Source: JBBTYG01 sp964483045
GTDB lineage: Bacteria > Patescibacteriota > Minisyncoccia > UBA6257 > 2-01-FULL-56-20
Reading direction: 5' to 3'
NCBI GenBank assembly: GCA_964483045.1
Contig: CAYZZK010000058.1
Span: 1 to 6,226, forward strand
DNA: 6,226 nt
Shown here: one piece after another, positions 1 to 5,333 of the stretch
Layout of the letters: the number at the start of each line of letters is the position of its first letter
Numbering within the stretch: position 1 is the stretch's first letter
Position numbers and translations under genes: made by a program
Notes under the pieces: model-generated
What the model saw: the letters and a program-made list of their open reading frames with translations, nothing else
Told to the model about the DNA's origin: nothing
Databases searched by the model: none

Positions 1-15
1 GGAATAGTTTAGTGT

Positions 16-89
16 AAAAAAATAGACCACCGGACTACGTTGAAACCAAGTACTTGCGGTTTCGGGCGTAGGGTGGTCTTTTTTGTTTT
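16..89 (+). terminator. Long composite intrinsic terminator, probably bidirectional
   Basis: The hairpin has three stacked stems. AGACCACC (24-31) pairs with GGTGGTCT (72-79), CTACG (35-39) with CGTAG (67-71), and GAAACC (42-47) with GGTTTC (58-63). That gives 19 base pairs with a GGA bulge, a small TT/GGG internal loop and a 10-base apical loop. T-rich DNA follows at 79-89 and an A-run of seven precedes at 16-22, so it could stop transcripts from both sides. It probably ends a + strand gene lying left of the window. A stem of this length is larger than most simple terminators, so the 3' end of a small RNA is possible. Confidence 0.75.
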
Positions 90-90
90 G

Positions 91-268
91 GCGGTTGTAG
101 TGCGGAGCGCTAGCTATGCACCATGCTAACCGTCTGCGAGATAAGCTCGCGATTACGATCGTAACGAGATCAACGGTGAATTCTGCTAGAATTTAGAGTT
201 CTATAGTTCCCACAAATGGAATATACCATTTCACCTCCCACTTTGTCAAATATCCTGTTTACACGGGT
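91..268. other. Palindrome-rich intergenic region upstream of the mutY-like gene
   Basis: No long gene is present. The stretch holds several small inverted repeats: TAGC(T)ATG/CATGCTA around 111-128, GCGAG/CTCGC at 136-150 with a 5-base loop, the perfect 12-base palindrome TTACGATCGTAA at 153-164, AATTCT/AGAATT at 179-193 and AAATGG/CCATTT at 214-231. A 26-codon ORF (ATG 116, TAG 194) has GGAG eight bases upstream. There is no tRNA-like fold and no convincing -35/-10 pair. It may be a structured leader or small RNA, or simply spacer DNA. Confidence 0.4.
116..196 (+). CDS. Possible 26-aa small ORF (hypothetical leader peptide)
   Basis: The frame ATG-CAC-CAT-GCT to TAG encodes a 26-residue peptide starting MHHANRLRDKLAIT. 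GGAG at 104-107 lies 8 bases before the ATG, which is a good ribosome-binding distance. The ORF is short and overlaps three small palindromes, so chance is a serious alternative. It lies 72 bases upstream of the longest mutY-like start and on the same strand, so it could act as a leader ORF. I do not recognise the peptide, and no function is inferred. Confidence 0.2.
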   Translation: MHHANRLRDKLAITIVTRSTVNSARI

Positions 269-1138
269 ATGTTTATCATGGAAACTTTAAGGATGAGAAA
301 AATTCTGGTCTCAAGACTTAGAAATTTCCGAAAAGTAATATGGAAATATTATTGTTTGTCTAAACGTGATTTCCCGTGGAGAAGGACTCAAAACCCGTAT
401 AAAATTTTAGTGTCGGAAATTATGCTCCAGCAGACGCAAGTGGACCGGGTGATGCCGAAGTATGAAGAATTTATCAAAAAATTTCCAAATTTTTCCGCGC
501 TGCATAAAGCTTCGCTTAAAAGCGTTTTAAAAACCTGGCAGGGCCTGGGATACAACCGACGGGCGTTGCAGCTTAAAGCGATCGCCCGGGAAGTTGCGGG
601 GCGCTTCAACGGTCAGTTGCCGAATGAGAAAGAACTGCTTATAAGTTTACCGGGCATTGGGCAGTCCACTGCGGGCGCCGTGCGGGCATTCGCGTTCAAC
701 AAGCCGGAAATCTTCGTTGAAACGAATATCCGGACAGTGTTCATATATTTCTTTTTTCCTAAGAAGCGGAATGTTTTGGATGCAGATATTTCGGAGCTCA
801 TTGCGGCGACGCTCGATTATGAAAACCCGCGCGAATGGTATTGGGCCCTGATGGATTACGGCGCGATGCTTAAGAAAAAATTCGGGAATGCGGCGTCGCG
901 CCGGAGCGCGCACTACGCCGTTCAATCGCCGTTTGAGGGTTCGACCCGCGAGCAGCGATCAAAAATTTTGAGAGTAATTCTTGAAGGGCAAATTTCCGTA
1001 AAAGAGATTCTTGCGAAAAGTAATTTTTCGAAACGGACGCTTTCCAAGCATCTCACCGATTTAGCCAGAGAGGGATTTATAGAAAAGAAAGGAAATGTAT
1101 GCCGCATTTCAAGACGGCTCTCCGGTTCCGGCCGGTAA
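269..1138 (+). CDS. mutY: MutY-like A/G-specific adenine DNA glycosylase lacking the Fe-S cluster
   Basis: This is a HhH-GPD base-excision glycosylase; MutY proteins remove adenine mispaired with 8-oxoguanine. Visible motifs are RDFPWR (33-38), SEIMLQQTQV (49-58) with E50 at the place of the catalytic Glu, WQGLGYNRRA (90-99), and the helix-hairpin-helix LPGIGQSTAGA (127-137). ETNIRTVF follows at 151-158, where canonical MutY has LDGN, so the conserved catalytic Asp is a Glu (E151). ALMDYGAM (193-200) matches the end of the core, but the four Fe-S cysteines that should follow are absent; the only cysteines are C29 and C278. The NUDIX-like 8-oxoG reader domain is replaced by a winged-helix-like segment (about 226-283). 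At 289 aa it is shorter than usual MutY (about 350). Starts at ATG 278 or ATG 293 are also possible; none has a clear Shine-Dalgarno. The family is clear. Substrate specificity is inferred. Confidence 0.85.
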   Translation: MFIMETLRMRKILVSRLRNFRKVIWKYYCLSKRDFPWRRTQNPYKILVSEIMLQQTQVDRVMPKYEEFIKKFPNFSALHKASLKSVLKTWQGLGYNRRALQLKAIAREVAGRFNGQLPNEKELLISLPGIGQSTAGAVRAFAFNKPEIFVETNIRTVFIYFFFPKKRNVLDADISELIAATLDYENPREWYWALMDYGAMLKKKFGNAASRRSAHYAVQSPFEGSTREQRSKILRVILEGQISVKEILAKSNFSKRTLSKHLTDLAREGFIEKKGNVCRISRRLSGSGR

Positions 1139-1145
1139 GGCACCC

Positions 1146-1715
1146 TTATATTGCCGAATCGGTTTTTTCCGGGACAGGCGCAAGGATTTTCATTTTCTCC
1201 CAACTGCCCGCCGAAATCCTATGCGCGATAATCGCGCTAAAAATCCCCACCGCCATGCCGCCGAGTATGTCGAGCGGCCAATGCACTCCGGCGACGATTC
1301 TGGCTGCACCGTTTATAAATGCAAGGAGAAAAAACCAACCCCCGAGGCGTTTGTCGAAATAATAAAGAGTAGTGGCTAACGAGAAAAGAATAGCCGCATG
1401 CCCAGAGGGAAACGAATTCCCGGGAACGTGCACGAGAGGACTTAAATTGAGAGCCGTATAGGGGCGGGGATGGGCATAAAAAAACCAGATTGTTTCGGTA
1501 ATCACGCTCCGCGAGAGGATTGCCGCAAGCAGCCCTTCGATAAAAATAAAAATCTTTTCGCGCGGCTCTTTTCGTGAAAATGCAAAAACGAGAAGCCCGA
1601 TTACAAGAAGAAAAGGGAGATACGTTGCGAGAAAAACAACCAGTACGTCCAGAAACAGATTTTGGTGGGCAATACTAAAGAGTATCCTGAAGACATTCTG
1701 GTTCAAGCCCTCCAT
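1146..1715 (-). CDS. PAP2-superfamily membrane phosphatase (undecaprenyl-diphosphatase/lipid phosphatase type)
   Basis: This 189-aa integral membrane protein should dephosphorylate a lipid phosphate or diphosphate on the outer face of the membrane; undecaprenyl diphosphate recycling (BcrC-like) is the commonest role of proteins this size. Motif C1 ends in HPRP (82-85), C2 is FPSGHAA (102-108) with catalytic H106, and C3 is ARIVAGVHWPLD (138-149) with R139, nucleophile H145 and D149. Motif C1 normally has Lys/Arg seven residues before R84; here that position is W77. Hydrophobic stretches near 21-45, 54-72, 107-119, 127-143 and 150-165 suit a five- or six-helix fold. The ATG lies 4 bases after the rpsR stop, so it is probably translationally coupled as the last gene of the secE-nusG-rpsR cluster. 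Its stop converges on mutY with a 7-base gap and no obvious terminator. Substrate is not determinable from sequence. Confidence 0.85.
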   Translation of the reverse strand: MEGLNQNVFRILFSIAHQNLFLDVLVVFLATYLPFLLVIGLLVFAFSRKEPREKIFIFIEGLLAAILSRSVITETIWFFYAHPRPYTALNLSPLVHVPGNSFPSGHAAILFSLATTLYYFDKRLGGWFFLLAFINGAARIVAGVHWPLDILGGMAVGIFSAIIAHRISAGSWEKMKILAPVPEKTDSAI

Positions 1716-1719
1716 CGCG

Positions 1720-1923
1720 TTAGCGTCTGACGAATGAGAGAAGCCCCATAAAACGGGCGCGCTTAATCGCTTCAGCGAGCTTTCGTTGGTGCTTGGCGCA
1801 TACGCTCGTGTGTTTCGGGTCGATTATTTTCATCTGGCTAGAAACAAACCGCCTAAGCATGTCTACTTCCTTGTAGTCGACATTTCGTATATTTTGCGAG
1901 CAGAAAAAACACTGTGTGGGCAT
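1720..1923 (-). CDS. rpsR: 30S ribosomal protein bS18
   Basis: This is a small-subunit ribosomal protein that binds with bS6 on the platform of the 30S subunit. The 67-aa sequence carries the family core: VDYKEVDMLRRFVSS (15-29), KIIDPKHTSVCAKHQRKLA (32-50) and AIKRARFMGLLSFV (52-65). It is the zinc-ribbon form, with C5 and C8 (CFFC) plus C42 and H45 (CAKH) in place to hold a metal. In many bacteria rpsR sits between rpsF/ssb and rplI. Here it lies 14 bases after nusG and 4 bases before a PAP2 phosphatase, so its S6 partner must be encoded elsewhere. No clear Shine-Dalgarno precedes the ATG. The identification is firm. Confidence 0.96.
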   Translation of the reverse strand: MPTQCFFCSQNIRNVDYKEVDMLRRFVSSQMKIIDPKHTSVCAKHQRKLAEAIKRARFMGLLSFVRR

Positions 1924-1937
1924 CTTAAAAGTTTGGT

Positions 1938-2540
1938 TTATATTTTCTTGACCTGTAGAGAATCCAACTCGACTGCCGTATCGCGCCCGAATATCGGAAC
2001 CAATACTTTGATTCTCATTTTTTCTTCCTCAATCTCGGATACTTTTCCGTCGTAATCTTTGAACGGGCCGTCTATGATTTTTACCAGATCGCCCACGGCG
2101 AAGTCAACAGCAAACTTATTTTCATCTTTGTCGGACCTGGCGAGAAGCACATCTACCTCCGCGGTGGAAAGGGGAGTCGGCGTGGTGTTGTCCGCTCCCA
2201 CGAACCCCGTTACGCGCGGCGTATTTCGTACCACATACCACGAGTCTTCGGTGAGAATCATATCCACGAGCACATAGCCGGGATATATTTTTTCTTCGAT
2301 AGTCTGTCTTCTGCCGCTTTTTACTTTTATCTTTTTCTCCTTCGGCACGACGACGTTGAAAATTTTGTCGTTCATGGCAAGCGAATCCACCCGCTGTTTG
2401 AGGTATCGGGCGACCGCTTCTTCATATCCGGAGTACGTCTGTATGGCGTACCACCGCCTCGTTTTTGTTTTTTCAATTTCCGGCTTATGCGCTTTTTCTC
2501 GCATGCGTTTTTTTACGTTCTTTAATTTATCGTACGACAA
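1938..2540 (-). CDS. nusG: Transcription termination/antitermination factor NusG
   Basis: NusG binds RNA polymerase, supports processive elongation and links it to Rho or to the ribosome. The 200-aa frame has a basic N-terminal extension (1-27), then the NGN domain (about 28-137) with RWYAIQTYSGYE (29-40), KIYPGYVLV (84-92) and WYVVRNTPRVTGFVG (101-115), and a C-terminal KOW domain with FAVGDLVKIIDGPFKDYDG (147-165). The listed start is a TTG that overlaps the end of secE by 14 bases. An in-frame ATG 12 codons later (2504) would remove the overlap and leave the NGN domain intact; neither start has a clear ribosome-binding site. The secE-nusG pairing is conserved in bacteria, but the usual rplK-rplA do not follow. 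Function is certain; the start is not. Confidence 0.96.
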   Translation of the reverse strand: MSYDKLKNVKKRMREKAHKPEIEKTKTRRWYAIQTYSGYEEAVARYLKQRVDSLAMNDKIFNVVVPKEKKIKVKSGRRQTIEEKIYPGYVLVDMILTEDSWYVVRNTPRVTGFVGADNTTPTPLSTAEVDVLLARSDKDENKFAVDFAVGDLVKIIDGPFKDYDGKVSEIEEEKMRIKVLVPIFGRDTAVELDSLQVKKI

Positions 2541-2715
2541 TCAACTTGAGGAGACTTGCAAATATGTAGTCGGCAGCGCCCAAAAAGACCGCGAGCACGA
2601 ACGAAAGCCCGATCACGAAGCCCGTCAGTCGTACCGCCTCCTGCCGAGTCGGCCAGTTGATATGACGAAATTCTACTTTCGATTCGCCGACAAAGTTTTT
2701 TAATTTGTTGATCAT
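2527..2715 (-). CDS. secE: Preprotein translocase subunit SecE
   Basis: SecE is the clamp-like subunit of the SecYEG protein-conducting channel in the cytoplasmic membrane. This is the short, single-span form (62 aa). A cytoplasmic amphipathic segment ending in the family motif INWPTRQEAVRLT (19-31) is followed by one hydrophobic span (about 32-58). The start ATG sits about 13 bases after the predicted transcription start of the promoter at 2736-2764, so the leader is very short and has no clear Shine-Dalgarno. The end overlaps the TTG start of nusG. The adjacent nusG supports the call. Confidence 0.93.
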   Translation of the reverse strand: MINKLKNFVGESKVEFRHINWPTRQEAVRLTGFVIGLSFVLAVFLGAADYIFASLLKLIVVR

Positions 2716-2735
2716 GGCAAGTGTAGGACTTTATG

Positions 2736-2764
2736 TATATATCAAAAAATGCCTAAAATGGCAA
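2736..2764 (-). promoter_or_regulatory. Predicted sigma-70-type promoter of the secE-nusG-rpsR-PAP2 operon
   Basis: On the - strand, TTGCCA (2764-2759) is followed after exactly 17 bases by TATATA (2741-2736), close to consensus at both boxes. The start site would fall near 2729, giving a leader of about 13 bases before the secE ATG at 2715. The 17-base spacer contains a T6 run and the right half of a small hairpin that may terminate gyrB. Confidence 0.65.
2744..2763 (-). terminator. Weak possible terminator of gyrB
   Basis: The - strand reads TGCC (2763-2760), ATTTTA, GGCA (2753-2750), then six T (2749-2744), about 33 bases after the gyrB stop. The stem is only 4 bp, so termination would be leaky at best. 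It overlaps the secE promoter. Confidence 0.3.
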
Positions 2765-2795
2765 GAAATCAGAAAATACCGCTGGAAACAGGTTT

Positions 2796-4850
2796 TTAAA
2801 CGTCCAGGTTCTGCACGGCGGTTGCATGGGCTTGAATGAACTTCTTGCGCGGTTCTACTTCATCTCCCATAAGGACTTCAAAGAGCCGGTCGGCCGCGGT
2901 CGCATCTTCGATAGTCACTCGTTTCAGAATTCGGCGCTCGGGATTCATGGTCGTTTCCCATAGCTGGTCGGGGCTCATCTCGCCCAGCCCTTTATAGCGC
3001 TGGATGCTTACTCCGGCCTTTTTGACCGCCGATTCTTCTCCGCCGTCTTGTTCTTCAATTGCCGGTTCTGCCCCCGCTTCTTTTTCTTTCGGCTCCTCTT
3101 TTGCGTTCTTTTTGGATTTTGTTTTTTGAATTTCCGCAAGCACTTTTTCTTTTTCAGCGTCGGAAAATGCATAGCGGATTTCTTTTCCGGCTTGAAGGCG
3201 ATAGAGAGGTGGCTGGGCGACATACACATATCCTGCGTCGATGATCTGTTTGAAGTAGCGGTAGAAAAAGGTAAGGAGAAGCGTTCTGATGTGGGCGCCG
3301 TCCACGTCGGCATCGCTCATCAGGATGATTTTGTGGTATCGGAGTTTGGATATGTCGAATTCTTCAGCGATGGCGGTTCCAACGGCGACCACGAGCGCGC
3401 GCATTTCCTGATTGCCGAGCATTTTATCGAGCCGGGCCTTTTCCACGTTCAGGGGCTTGCCCTTGAGCGGCAGTATTGCTTGCGTGTGCCTGTCCCGTCC
3501 CTGCTTTGCGCTGCCGCCTGCGGAGTCGCCCTCGACGATGAAGAGCTCCGATTCTGCCGGATTTTTCGAAGCGCAATCCGCGAGTTTGCCCGGGAGCGTG
3601 AACCCGTCGAGCACGCCTTTCCGGAGCACGGTTTCCCTGGCCGCTTTCGCCGCTTGCCGGGCCTTTGCGGTAAGCAGCACCCGTTCGATAATGCTGCGCG
3701 CATCTCGGGGATGCTTTTCCAAAAACTCTTTGAGGCCTTCGTTCACGACGCTTTCCACGGCCGGTTTAGCTTCGGGGCTGCCAAGGCGGGCCTTGGTTTG
3801 GCCTTCGAATTGCGGCTCGGGCAGTTTTACGGAAATAATCGCCACCAGGCCCTCCCGCGTGTCTTCGCTGATGAGATTTTCGTCCTTTTCTTTCAAATAT
3901 TTTTCTCCGCGGGCGTAGGCGTTCAGGGAGCGCGTCAGAGCCGACTTGAATCCGGCCATATGCATCCCTCCATCGGGATTATAGATATTGTTCGCAAAAC
4001 TCAATTCCTCTATTTTGGTGTCATCGACGTACATGCACGCCACTTCCACCTCTATTTTTTCGTACTGTTTGTGGACGTGGAAGATTTCGTCTTGGAGCCG
4101 TTTCCTGTTTTCGGCGAGGTGCTTCACAAAAGAGAGAAGCCCGCCTTCGAAATAAAATCCGTAGCATTGCGGCACCTTCCCCCGGCGATCGATGAAATTT
4201 ATGCGTACGCCCCGCGTAAGGAACGCCTGTTGCCGGACATGCTCGATGATCCTGTTGTCGTTGAAATCTATCGTCGCAAAAATTTCGGGGTCCGGCGAAA
4301 AAATTACTTTAGTGCCGGTGGTTTTGGATGTGCCAATTTTTTTTACCTTTGCCGCCGGCTTTCCCCTCTTGTATTCCTGTACGAAGAGCCCGCCGTTTCG
4401 CTCTACCTCCACGCGGAGCCATTCGGAAAGAGCGTTTACCACGGAGACGCCTACGCCGTGGAGCCCGCCGGACACTTTATACGATTCCCCACCGAATTTC
4501 CCGCCGGCGTGGAGCGTGGTCATCACGGTTTCGAGCGCGGACACTTTTGTTTGAGGGTGAGTGTCTACGGGAATCCCGCGGCCATCGTCAATAACTGAAA
4601 CTTGATTGTTCGGCAAAAGCTCAATGGTGATATTTTTCGCGTATCCCGCCATCGCCTCGTCGATGGAGTTGTCGAGCACCTCCCAAATGAGATGGTGCAA
4701 GCCGGTGACATCCGTCGTGCCGATGTACATGCCCGGCCGCTTACGGACGGGTTCGAGCCCTTCAAGTACGTAAATATCCTTCGCCTCATACGAAGGGTGG
4801 GCAGTCTTTTTCTGTTCCTTTTCCGCCTTTTTTGCTTCGCTTTTCGCCAT
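2796..4850 (-). CDS. gyrB: DNA gyrase subunit B
   Basis: ATPase subunit of the type IIA topoisomerase that supercoils DNA; it works with GyrA, which is not in this window. The GHKL ATPase domain shows E57 and N61 in WEVLDNSIDEA, DDGRGIP (88-94), GGKFGG (116-121) and SGGLHGVG (127-134). The transducer domain has the ATP-contacting lysine K353 in GQTKARLG. The TOPRIM domain has E440 in VEGDSAGG (439-446), PLKGKPLNVEKAR (461-473) and the metal-binding DADVDG (513-518). QRYKGLGEM (617-625) and WETTMNP (631-637) complete the core. LNVEKA and QLWETTM favour GyrB over ParE. At 684 aa it lacks the large insertion of enterobacterial GyrB. A Lys/Glu/Ala-rich low-complexity linker occupies about 565-612, and the first 20 residues are Lys-rich. 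It is probably transcribed alone, since a promoter for secE follows it. Confidence 0.97.
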   Translation of the reverse strand: MAKSEAKKAEKEQKKTAHPSYEAKDIYVLEGLEPVRKRPGMYIGTTDVTGLHHLIWEVLDNSIDEAMAGYAKNITIELLPNNQVSVIDDGRGIPVDTHPQTKVSALETVMTTLHAGGKFGGESYKVSGGLHGVGVSVVNALSEWLRVEVERNGGLFVQEYKRGKPAAKVKKIGTSKTTGTKVIFSPDPEIFATIDFNDNRIIEHVRQQAFLTRGVRINFIDRRGKVPQCYGFYFEGGLLSFVKHLAENRKRLQDEIFHVHKQYEKIEVEVACMYVDDTKIEELSFANNIYNPDGGMHMAGFKSALTRSLNAYARGEKYLKEKDENLISEDTREGLVAIISVKLPEPQFEGQTKARLGSPEAKPAVESVVNEGLKEFLEKHPRDARSIIERVLLTAKARQAAKAARETVLRKGVLDGFTLPGKLADCASKNPAESELFIVEGDSAGGSAKQGRDRHTQAILPLKGKPLNVEKARLDKMLGNQEMRALVVAVGTAIAEEFDISKLRYHKIILMSDADVDGAHIRTLLLTFFYRYFKQIIDAGYVYVAQPPLYRLQAGKEIRYAFSDAEKEKVLAEIQKTKSKKNAKEEPKEKEAGAEPAIEEQDGGEESAVKKAGVSIQRYKGLGEMSPDQLWETTMNPERRILKRVTIEDATAADRLFEVLMGDEVEPRKKFIQAHATAVQNLDV

Positions 4851-4885
4851 AATAATTTAAAAAACCGTCCCCATGCGGCAATCTT

Positions 4886-4894
4886 ATTCTAGCA
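4886..4894 (-). promoter_or_regulatory. Predicted extended -10 promoter of gyrB
   Basis: The - strand reads TGCTAGAAT, matching the extended -10 pattern TGnTAnnnT, with TAGAAT at 4891-4886. No good -35 hexamer is found at 16-18 bases, as expected for an extended -10 promoter. The start would be near 4879, giving a leader of about 28 bases before the gyrB ATG. Confidence 0.45.
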
Positions 4895-4940
4895 CGGAAC
4901 GGCCTTTGGAGCGAGGGTTTGGAGGCCGTCGCTGTACATG

Positions 4941-4970
4941 AAAAAGCTCCCCATCCGAGGAGCTTTTTTT
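4941..4970 (-). terminator. Bidirectional intrinsic terminator between gyrB and the 88-aa ORF
   Basis: A 10-bp perfect stem pairs AAAAAGCTCC (4941-4950) with GGAGCTTTTT (4959-4968) around an 8-base loop. The - strand copy ends in five T and the + strand copy in seven, so both directions can terminate. The likely user is the - strand 88-aa gene, whose stop lies 25 bases upstream; this would keep its transcript from running into gyrB. Confidence 0.85.
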
Positions 4971-4995
4971 GTTTAGGGCCCGGCCGCCGCCGTGT

Positions 4996-5262
4996 TTATC
5001 GAAACCGAATTCCTTCGGTTTTCCTGGCCCGCTGATGCCATGGCCGGCACACGGGCTCGCTGTGAGTCCGCATTGCCAGGAACCCGATACTCCCGAGACA
5101 CTCCTCAAGGTTGAGCGGCCTCGGCTCGTTGCCCGCCGGTACTTGCTGCGCCGGTTTTGGCAGATTCGGCGCCACCTGGTTTTGGGACTGATACCGGGCA
5201 ATCCGGATTTCCACGAGAATGCTAACGCTTCGCACCCATCGCAATGTCAAACTTTTTTGCAT
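4996..5262 (-). CDS. Hypothetical protein, 88 aa, with its own promoter, SD and terminator
   Basis: I do not recognise this protein. The start chosen is the ATG at 5262, preceded by a repeated GGAGG ribosome-binding site. The product begins MQKSLTLRWVRSVSILVEIR. It then has a Pro/Asn/Gln-rich middle (about 27-46, NQVAPNLPKPAQQVPAG) and a basic tail rich in Arg, His and Trp (about 65-88, including RPWHQRARKTEGIRFR). Cysteines at about C54 and C71 are too far apart for a simple zinc knuckle. No signal peptide or membrane span is clear. Third codon positions are GC-rich, as in gyrB, which favours real coding. An in-frame TTG at 5319 would add 19 residues but leaves almost no leader. A structured RNA over the same span is the main alternative. 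Confidence 0.6.
   Translation of the reverse strand: MQKSLTLRWVRSVSILVEIRIARYQSQNQVAPNLPKPAQQVPAGNEPRPLNLEECLGSIGFLAMRTHSEPVCRPWHQRARKTEGIRFR
5002..5021. repeat. Inverted repeat at the 3' end of the 88-aa ORF
   Basis: AAACCGAA (5002-5009) and TTCGGTTT (5014-5021) form a perfect 8-bp stem with a 4-base loop, inside the last codons of the ORF. It has no T-tract on the - strand, so it is not a terminator by itself. It could protect the mRNA 3' end, or be chance. Confidence 0.4.
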
Positions 5263-5263
5263 A

Positions 5264-5275
5264 TCCTCCTCCTCC
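5264..5275 (-). promoter_or_regulatory. Strong repeated Shine-Dalgarno of the 88-aa ORF
   Basis: The - strand reads GGAGGAGGAGGA ending 1 base before ATG (5262). The GGAGG cores lie 5 and 8 bases from the start. This is by far the best ribosome-binding site in the window; the core genes have none that is clear. Confidence 0.7.
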
Positions 5276-5316
5276 AGTTCTAGTAATTTCCAGTTGTGTT
5301 CTTTCTCCTTGACGCG

Positions 5317-5333
5317 CAAGGCACTATGCCTTG
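5317..5333. promoter_or_regulatory. Operator-like palindrome at the start site of the 88-aa ORF promoter
   Basis: CAAGGCA (5317-5323), CTA, TGCCTTG (5327-5333) is a perfect 7-bp inverted repeat, 17 bp in total. It overlaps the downstream end of the -10 box (5337-5332) and covers the predicted start site near 5325, the classical position of a repressor operator. A DNA site is favoured over an RNA hairpin because the transcript would start inside it. Confidence 0.45.

Noticed and set aside
98..190. tRNA gene in the left intergenic region
   Set aside because: There is no T-loop GGTTCGAnTCC-like sequence, and no acceptor-stem pairing was found on either strand.
243..273. Promoter for the mutY-like gene, TTGTCA (243-248) with TATGTT (268-273)
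   Set aside because: The spacer is 19 bases and the -10 box overlaps the first ATG. It would only work if translation begins at ATG 293. Too weak to list.
1086..1115. Hairpin GAAATG/CATTTC (1092-1110) as a terminator for the - strand operon
   Set aside because: The stem is 6 AT-rich pairs, lies inside the mutY coding region, and the following pyrimidine run is interrupted by C.
3048..4598. A 516-codon open frame on the + strand inside gyrB
   Set aside because: It is exactly antisense to gyrB, whose protein shows every expected motif. The predicted product is Phe/Cys/Arg-rich with no recognisable domain, typical of a mirror frame of a codon-biased gene.
4936..5325. RNase P RNA or tmRNA in place of the 88-aa ORF
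   Set aside because: The length would fit, but the conserved RNase P segment GAGGAAAGTCC and the tmRNA tRNA-like ends (GGTTCGA arm, CCA) are not present on either strand.
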